DNA from: Pseudoalteromonas piscicida
Lineage (GTDB): Bacteria > Pseudomonadota > Gammaproteobacteria > Enterobacterales > Alteromonadaceae
NCBI RefSeq assembly: GCF_002744175.1
Contig: NZ_NKHF01000084.1
Location: 19,978 to 83,977 of the forward strand
DNA: 64,000 bases
Reading direction: 5' to 3'
In this document: positions 59,721-64,000 of the stretch, piece after piece
Position numbering within the stretch: position 1 is the first letter of the stretch
Layout of the letters: every line of letters starts with the position of its first letter
Program-made: the position numbers and the translations under genes
The notes under the pieces: model-generated
Told to the model about the DNA's origin: nothing
The model's input: the letters and a program-made list of their open reading frames with translations, nothing else
The model's database searches: none

Positions 59721-60943
59721 ATGAAATCAGTTAAATTAAAGAAAAGTGCTATTGCAATCATAACTTCACTTCAGTTACTTGGTCTTAGCCAACTGGCTAC
59801 TGCGAATACAACCATCCCAGAAATCTCACCAATAATGTACGACACGTTAGAGGGAGATTTAGAAGGTTCACCACTATTTATTGATGTAGGATCAAATGAC
59901 TTTCTCCTTACCCAGGAACAATGGCATACCATTCAAGTCTTTGCCGAGTCCGCGGTCAGCCTACCGAGTAATGAAGCCGCTTTTAGAAGTGCAACTCGGT
60001 ATCCAGCAGATACCCCCTTAAATAATGACTACATAGCATTAATGAACACCTTTGAAGCCGTTAATGCATCTGGTCAGAATTGGAACCATCGCCTGTACCC
60101 AAGCATTATCGACCTTGCAACTAAGTTAGCAAATTACTCAGACACGCATGTATTGTTAATTCAGCCGTTTATTGATGAATTAACCAAATTACATAACGCG
60201 TCATTGAGCGGTGACTTACAGGCTGCAGAACAAAGTCGCCAAGTAGCAATTTCATTTTTAAATACATTTATGAGCTTTGTAGACGGCAATCTCACAAAAA
60301 CCCAAACCGTGGTTGACCAACTCGTAGCCTTTCAGGGTGACTTAACTACTCACTCTGGACAATTAAACACCCTTGAGGGCACCTTCGAGGACATTTTAAA
60401 TAAAGACCAACCTGCCAACATACGTGACCGTATTAGCACGTTACAAAGAAGACTCAATGATTTAAATGATGAAAAGAGTGACTTAAAAACCGGTATTGGC
60501 TTAAGTAGCCTAGGTGGTGTGCTTGGGTTAATCATTGGCGGTAGTATCCAAGGGGCTCAGTTAGAAGAGGTTAAGAGCGAAATCAACAAAGTCGAATCTC
60601 AAATCGAGACTGCGAATAAAGATCTAGCTCATGCAATGAGCCTTGCCGCCTCATATCAAATTGCCAAAGGGCAAGTAGAAGGTATGAACGACAAAATCGA
60701 AACCGCATTAAGCAATGTCCGCAAAGTTCAAGTACATTGGCAGTCTTTGTATGGAGACATGCAATCGCTTCGAGATGTATTAACGCAATTAAACAGTGAA
60801 AATGCATTACGTAATGCAACGTTATTGTAGCAGGAATTGTTTCTTCACCTCTTGCTAGTAATGCCAGCAACTCCTGGAAAGACATTGCTGACAAAGCAAG
60901 AACCTTTTTGCAAAACGCTTACCTGCCAACTTCGCAGCAGTAA
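59721..60943 (+). pseudogene. Alpha-pore-forming-toxin-like protein, frameshifted near the 3' end
   Basis: The intact frame (59721-60830) gives 369 residues: signal peptide (1-28), long amphipathic helices, a hydrophobic hairpin (GLSSLGGVLGLIIGGSI, about 257-275) and further coiled coil. This is the layout of ClyA/HBL/MakA-type pore-forming toxins. It stops at TAG 60828. In the -1 frame, from 60818 to the TAA at 60941-60943, about 41 codons continue in family style (VIVAGIVSSPLASNAS, SWKDIADKARTFLQNAY). Adding one G after 60820 would join the two as NATVIVAG, so a GG-to-G deletion is likely. It may be a real mutation, a phase switch or a sequencing error. Confidence 0.65.
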
Positions 60944-61166
60944 TACCAATGGTATTAAGTAAATGATCTATTTTGAAGCGGTGAAATAACGTTATTAGTC
61001 GGCTATTGGAAGTGAATTCAACGCGGTTAGCGCCAAAGCTGGCTGTTAGAAAGGCATTCATTATCCGAAGCCCAAGTTATTTAGTTTATCTAAATACGGA
61101 ATTGTTAACGAAGCTAATAGGGTATTTCCCCCTTCAAATTGATTAGAGAATTAATTCAATTGGTAT
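60943..61166. mobile_element. MITE-like element with 35-bp terminal inverted repeats
   Basis: The left end ATACCAATGGTATTAAG and the right end, read inward, ATACCAATTGAATTAA match, and similarity continues to a shared TTTTGAAG/ATTTGAAGG. The 224-bp body has no gene. Its left end coincides with the TAA that ends the shifted toxin frame, so the insertion probably lies at the very 3' end of the toxin gene. Confidence 0.7.
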
Positions 61167-61275
61167 AAAAACACCACACATTCAAATTTAGCATCATAAA
61201 CCAACACCTATTGAGCAACCTGTGTTTGCAGGGCGCTCAATAGACATGCCCTTTATGTTGCAACTAGGAGTTACT

Positions 61276-63624
61276 ATGAAACCAACTTTACTAAGCTTAC
61301 TAATTGGCTGCGCATTTTCGAGCCAAGCAGCAACTTGGAGCGAGATGTATAACCTTGAACTAAATCAACATTTACCTAGCGTAACGACATCCAACCAACA
61401 ACAGATAGACACACAGAATTATTTAGTTTCAGCGCTACATGTCAATTTGAATGACGTGCTTGCCAGTGCAAGAGAGCATAATACCATCGTTATCGCTGCA
61501 GATACCCTAGATATTGACCGGAATATGATCTTTGATGCCCCAAATAAACGAGTTTTTATATTAGCACGCAGAATAACGGGTAATGGCACACTAAGCGTCA
61601 ATGTAGACACCCAAAATGCCCAAGCATCAACGCTCGCCATTATGGCAGATAAGGTAGAGACGAATATCAATATCATCACAACTCATTCACCAAGTGATGG
61701 TGAAATAGAACGGTTTAGCGTAGCGCCAGACTCGTTTGGTACACTCTATCAGGTCGTTCAAGGTAATAAGTTCACAACGCCTATTTCGCCCGAGTTGACG
61801 TCCCTTATCTCTGTACATAAGGAGTATTTTTTAGACGCGTTTGAAAAGTCATTTGATATGGCCGCTTCTATTTATGATCAAAACCCTGCCTTGAGCATTG
61901 AAATGTTGAGCTGGCCCGAGTCTATTTTGAACGCTGCTAGTGATGTGAGAGAGTCATCAGTTCAAGCGAAGAACTTTTATTTACAGCTTGCAAACTTTAA
62001 GCAATTTTTATCGTACGCAACACTGAACAAAAACTACGTGCCGAGCCTTTCTCGCGATTTTTATGAACTAACAATTAAAGCTTATATTGATGCGATGGAG
62101 GCATATCAGAACAGCTACAATAATTTTCAGCAGCAAGGTCGGAGCTTAGAAAATAAACGTCAAGATCTGACTTTGATGCAAGATAATCTATTTGACATTG
62201 CATCTGCGGAGCAGCGAATTATTTCTCGCTCCGTTGAGCAACTGACGAGTCTAGTACAGACACTTGATGAGCAAAAAACCTCATTTGGCGCTCAGGAAAA
62301 TAATGTGTTCAATTCTGGGGTCGATTTTCAGCAAGGGATCTTGGATTATAAGTTAAATAAAATCACTGAAATTGGCCTTAAAGTGCTTGAAACAGTAATA
62401 AGTGCAGGCACTGCATTTGCAGGCGCGGCGGGTGGAGACACGAGTGGCTTAAAAGAACTGGTCGCAAGCCTTCCTGCCACAATTCAAGAAATCAACGAGT
62501 TAAAAACTAAAATTGACGATATCGCGTCATTGATGGATAAAGTACAAACGGTTAGTGGCCAGCTCAATGTACTGTCGCAGAAAACAGCTGATCCGTTTTC
62601 TAGTAGTGAGCTTGCACAAGAATTCAATCGCCTTAACTCTTTAATCCCAAACAAAGAAGAAGCAAACAGGATTTGGGATGAATTTTTAATCACCGTTAAA
62701 GCGCAGATGAAAAAGGCCATAGACGAAGATATTGATGGTGCTAGCGACTATCTCATTGCTATCGAAAAGTTGATTAACCATGGTAAAGCGATTGTTGCTG
62801 TAGAAATAGATATTGCTCAAGAGCAGTCTCGGCAGATAGATCTACGCATCACGGCTGATGCAAAACTTAAACAAATCAATCGTATAGATGCATTCTTACA
62901 AAACAATCAAAATAGTATAGACGAAGTACAACAAATGGAAGAGCAACTCTTCCGTACTTTGAACAATCTAAAGCGCCCTATATTTGTCGCGTTAACAAAC
63001 TATCAAGCAGCATTTAGCTACTGGTCTCTCGATGACTCGATAGTGACGCCAAGTCTTAATCAAAGTTATCAGGAGTATCGTCGCGACTTGGCCTTGTTAC
63101 GTGAACAAGAAGCCGCCTCATTATTGCGCTTTACCCCACGCCCACAAGACTTTATGTTGACGATCGAAGAGTTAGACTCGCCGCAACAGCTCGCCGACTT
63201 TGCGCAAGACGGTGAGATGAGTTTTACACTGTCTTTGAATGATATTGATTTTTCGCAGTTTGATCGAGTTAGGTTAGATGAAGTGAATGTTATATTAGAA
63301 GGGCCTGGATTGAATGAGGACCAGCGCTATGATATCGAAGTAAGATCCAGTGGCTCGTACCAAGACAGGTTTAAAGGGCAAAACTATCAATTCAGCGCCG
63401 AGTCTTTATACCGATTGATAAGTTACGAATTAATCGATAGCCAAACCACACAGATAAACCCAATTACAACAGGTGCAATATCAGGTGATTATGCGATTAA
63501 TTACTTTAAACCTACGCCATTTACCACTTGGTCCATTAAGCTCAAAAACCCAGCGCTCTATGACTTAAGTAAAGTAACAAACATTAAGGTTTCTTTTAGC
63601 GGGAATGCAATACCCAAACAATAA
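61276..63624 (+). CDS. Large secreted helical protein, probable partner of the toxin-like protein
   Basis: About 782 residues from ATG 61276, five bases after TAGGAG; the frame is open 18 codons upstream. Signal peptide (LLSLLIGCAFSSQA). Residues 45-165 are beta-rich (TIVIAADTLDIDRNMIFDAP, VFILARRITGNGTLSVNV). The centre is long helical and coiled-coil with a hydrophobic stretch (VLETVISAGTAFAGAAGG, about 375-392). The last 150 residues are beta-rich (FTLSLNDIDFSQFDRVRLDEV, VNVILEGPG, TTWSIKLKNPALYDLS). The end recalls parts of Tc toxin A subunits, but I cannot assign a family. Position after the pore-forming-like gene suggests a multi-part toxin. Confidence 0.6.
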   Translation: MKPTLLSLLIGCAFSSQAATWSEMYNLELNQHLPSVTTSNQQQIDTQNYLVSALHVNLNDVLASAREHNTIVIAADTLDIDRNMIFDAPNKRVFILARRITGNGTLSVNVDTQNAQASTLAIMADKVETNINIITTHSPSDGEIERFSVAPDSFGTLYQVVQGNKFTTPISPELTSLISVHKEYFLDAFEKSFDMAASIYDQNPALSIEMLSWPESILNAASDVRESSVQAKNFYLQLANFKQFLSYATLNKNYVPSLSRDFYELTIKAYIDAMEAYQNSYNNFQQQGRSLENKRQDLTLMQDNLFDIASAEQRIISRSVEQLTSLVQTLDEQKTSFGAQENNVFNSGVDFQQGILDYKLNKITEIGLKVLETVISAGTAFAGAAGGDTSGLKELVASLPATIQEINELKTKIDDIASLMDKVQTVSGQLNVLSQKTADPFSSSELAQEFNRLNSLIPNKEEANRIWDEFLITVKAQMKKAIDEDIDGASDYLIAIEKLINHGKAIVAVEIDIAQEQSRQIDLRITADAKLKQINRIDAFLQNNQNSIDEVQQMEEQLFRTLNNLKRPIFVALTNYQAAFSYWSLDDSIVTPSLNQSYQEYRRDLALLREQEAASLLRFTPRPQDFMLTIEELDSPQQLADFAQDGEMSFTLSLNDIDFSQFDRVRLDEVNVILEGPGLNEDQRYDIEVRSSGSYQDRFKGQNYQFSAESLYRLISYELIDSQTTQINPITTGAISGDYAINYFKPTPFTTWSIKLKNPALYDLSKVTNIKVSFSGNAIPKQ

Positions 63625-63636
63625 TTTACTTTTGCG

Positions 63637-63667
63637 GTAGGCCACTTGATGTGGCCTACTTGTTTGT
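63637..63667 (+). terminator. Terminator after the large secreted protein gene
   Basis: GTAGGCCAC (63637-63645) pairs perfectly with GTGGCCTAC (63651-63659), 5-base loop, followed by TTGTTTGTTG. Confidence 0.8.
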
Positions 63668-63680
63668 TGCACAAATTTTT

Positions 63681-64000
63681 GTGGTGATAGCCCACCAAAA
63701 AGCTCGCTGGATAAACCTGCTCCTACCCGTTGTAACAACCACTTTATGTGGCTATATCTCACCAAAAAATCGCAGGGTGAACCTGCTACTACCTGTTGTA
63801 GGAGCCACTTTATGTGGCGATATCTCACCAAAATAATCGCAGGGTAAACCTGCTCCTACCCGTTGTAGGAGCCACTTTATCTGGGGATATATTACCAAAA
63901 AGCTCGCAGGGTAAACCTGCTCCTACCCGTTATAACAACCACTTTATGTGGCGATATATCACCAAAATGATCGCAGGGCAAACCTGCACCCACCTCGTTG
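63681..64000. repeat. Tandem REP/BIME-type array, 66-67 bp period
   Basis: ACCAAAA-type words recur at 63694, 63761, 63827, 63894 and 63961 (steps 67, 66, 67, 67). Each unit holds two opposed palindromic REP-like parts: GTAGGAGCCACTTTATGTGG followed by CGAT, and on the other strand GTAGGAGCAGGTTTACCCTG followed by CGAT. At least four and a half units are present and the array runs off the window. Confidence 0.85.

Overview
The host looks like a marine gammaproteobacterium, most likely Pseudoalteromonas or a close Alteromonadales relative. This is inferred from protein style (PAS/GGDEF/EAL and Aer-like signalling proteins, ferrochelatase, LysR), moderate GC content, and short dispersed elements (a MITE starting ATACCAAT and a REP-type array). 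Family names are given from recognition of sequence motifs only; no database search was possible.

Layout. 1-7.3 kb is ordinary chromosome: the 3' end of a YfcC-type transporter, a GGDEF/EAL signalling enzyme, hemH, a PAS chemoreceptor and an exported protein of unknown role. A tyrosine recombinase follows at 7.35-8.56 kb. From about 8.78 to 53.95 kb lies a Mu-like transposable prophage with a siphovirus-type tail. Its plan is unusual. The repressor/Ner control region sits mid-genome at 23.6-23.8 kb. From there one long leftward unit carries ner, the MuA and MuB genes, gemA, a Mor-type activator, lysis genes, terminase, portal, holin and gpF, so it ends with head genes at the left end. A rightward unit carries the repressor, a secreted protein and a membrane sensor with a histidine-kinase-type ATPase domain. 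After an accessory block (27.5-32 kb) come the protease/scaffold, decoration and capsid proteins, tail, tape measure, a membrane moron, tail tip, fibre and fibre-associated protein.

The most unusual signals in the prophage are: (1) five clusters of 4-6 GTTTAAAC-like palindromes spaced about 11 bp, one helical turn, at 8.9, 16.4, 29.95, 35.55 and 43.6 kb, some inside coding sequence; (2) a second, shortened MuB-like protein that has lost Walker A and the Walker B acids, encoded directly after MuB; (3) the repressor apparently co-transcribed with a periplasmic beta-propeller sensor; (4) a 26-bp sequence repeated 25/26 upstream of two late operons, with weaker copies elsewhere; (5) a canonical -1 slippery site, A AAA AAC, at the stop codon of the tail chaperone gene; (6) an internal start in the protease/scaffold gene.

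Right of the prophage, 54.0-64.0 kb is host DNA again: a NucS-like nuclease, a secreted propeller protein, an orphan periplasmic binding protein with a LysR regulator, and an alpha-pore-forming-toxin-like locus. The first toxin gene has a likely one-base deletion near its 3' end and a MITE directly behind it. An 800-residue secreted protein follows. The window ends in a tandem REP array with a 66-67 bp period.
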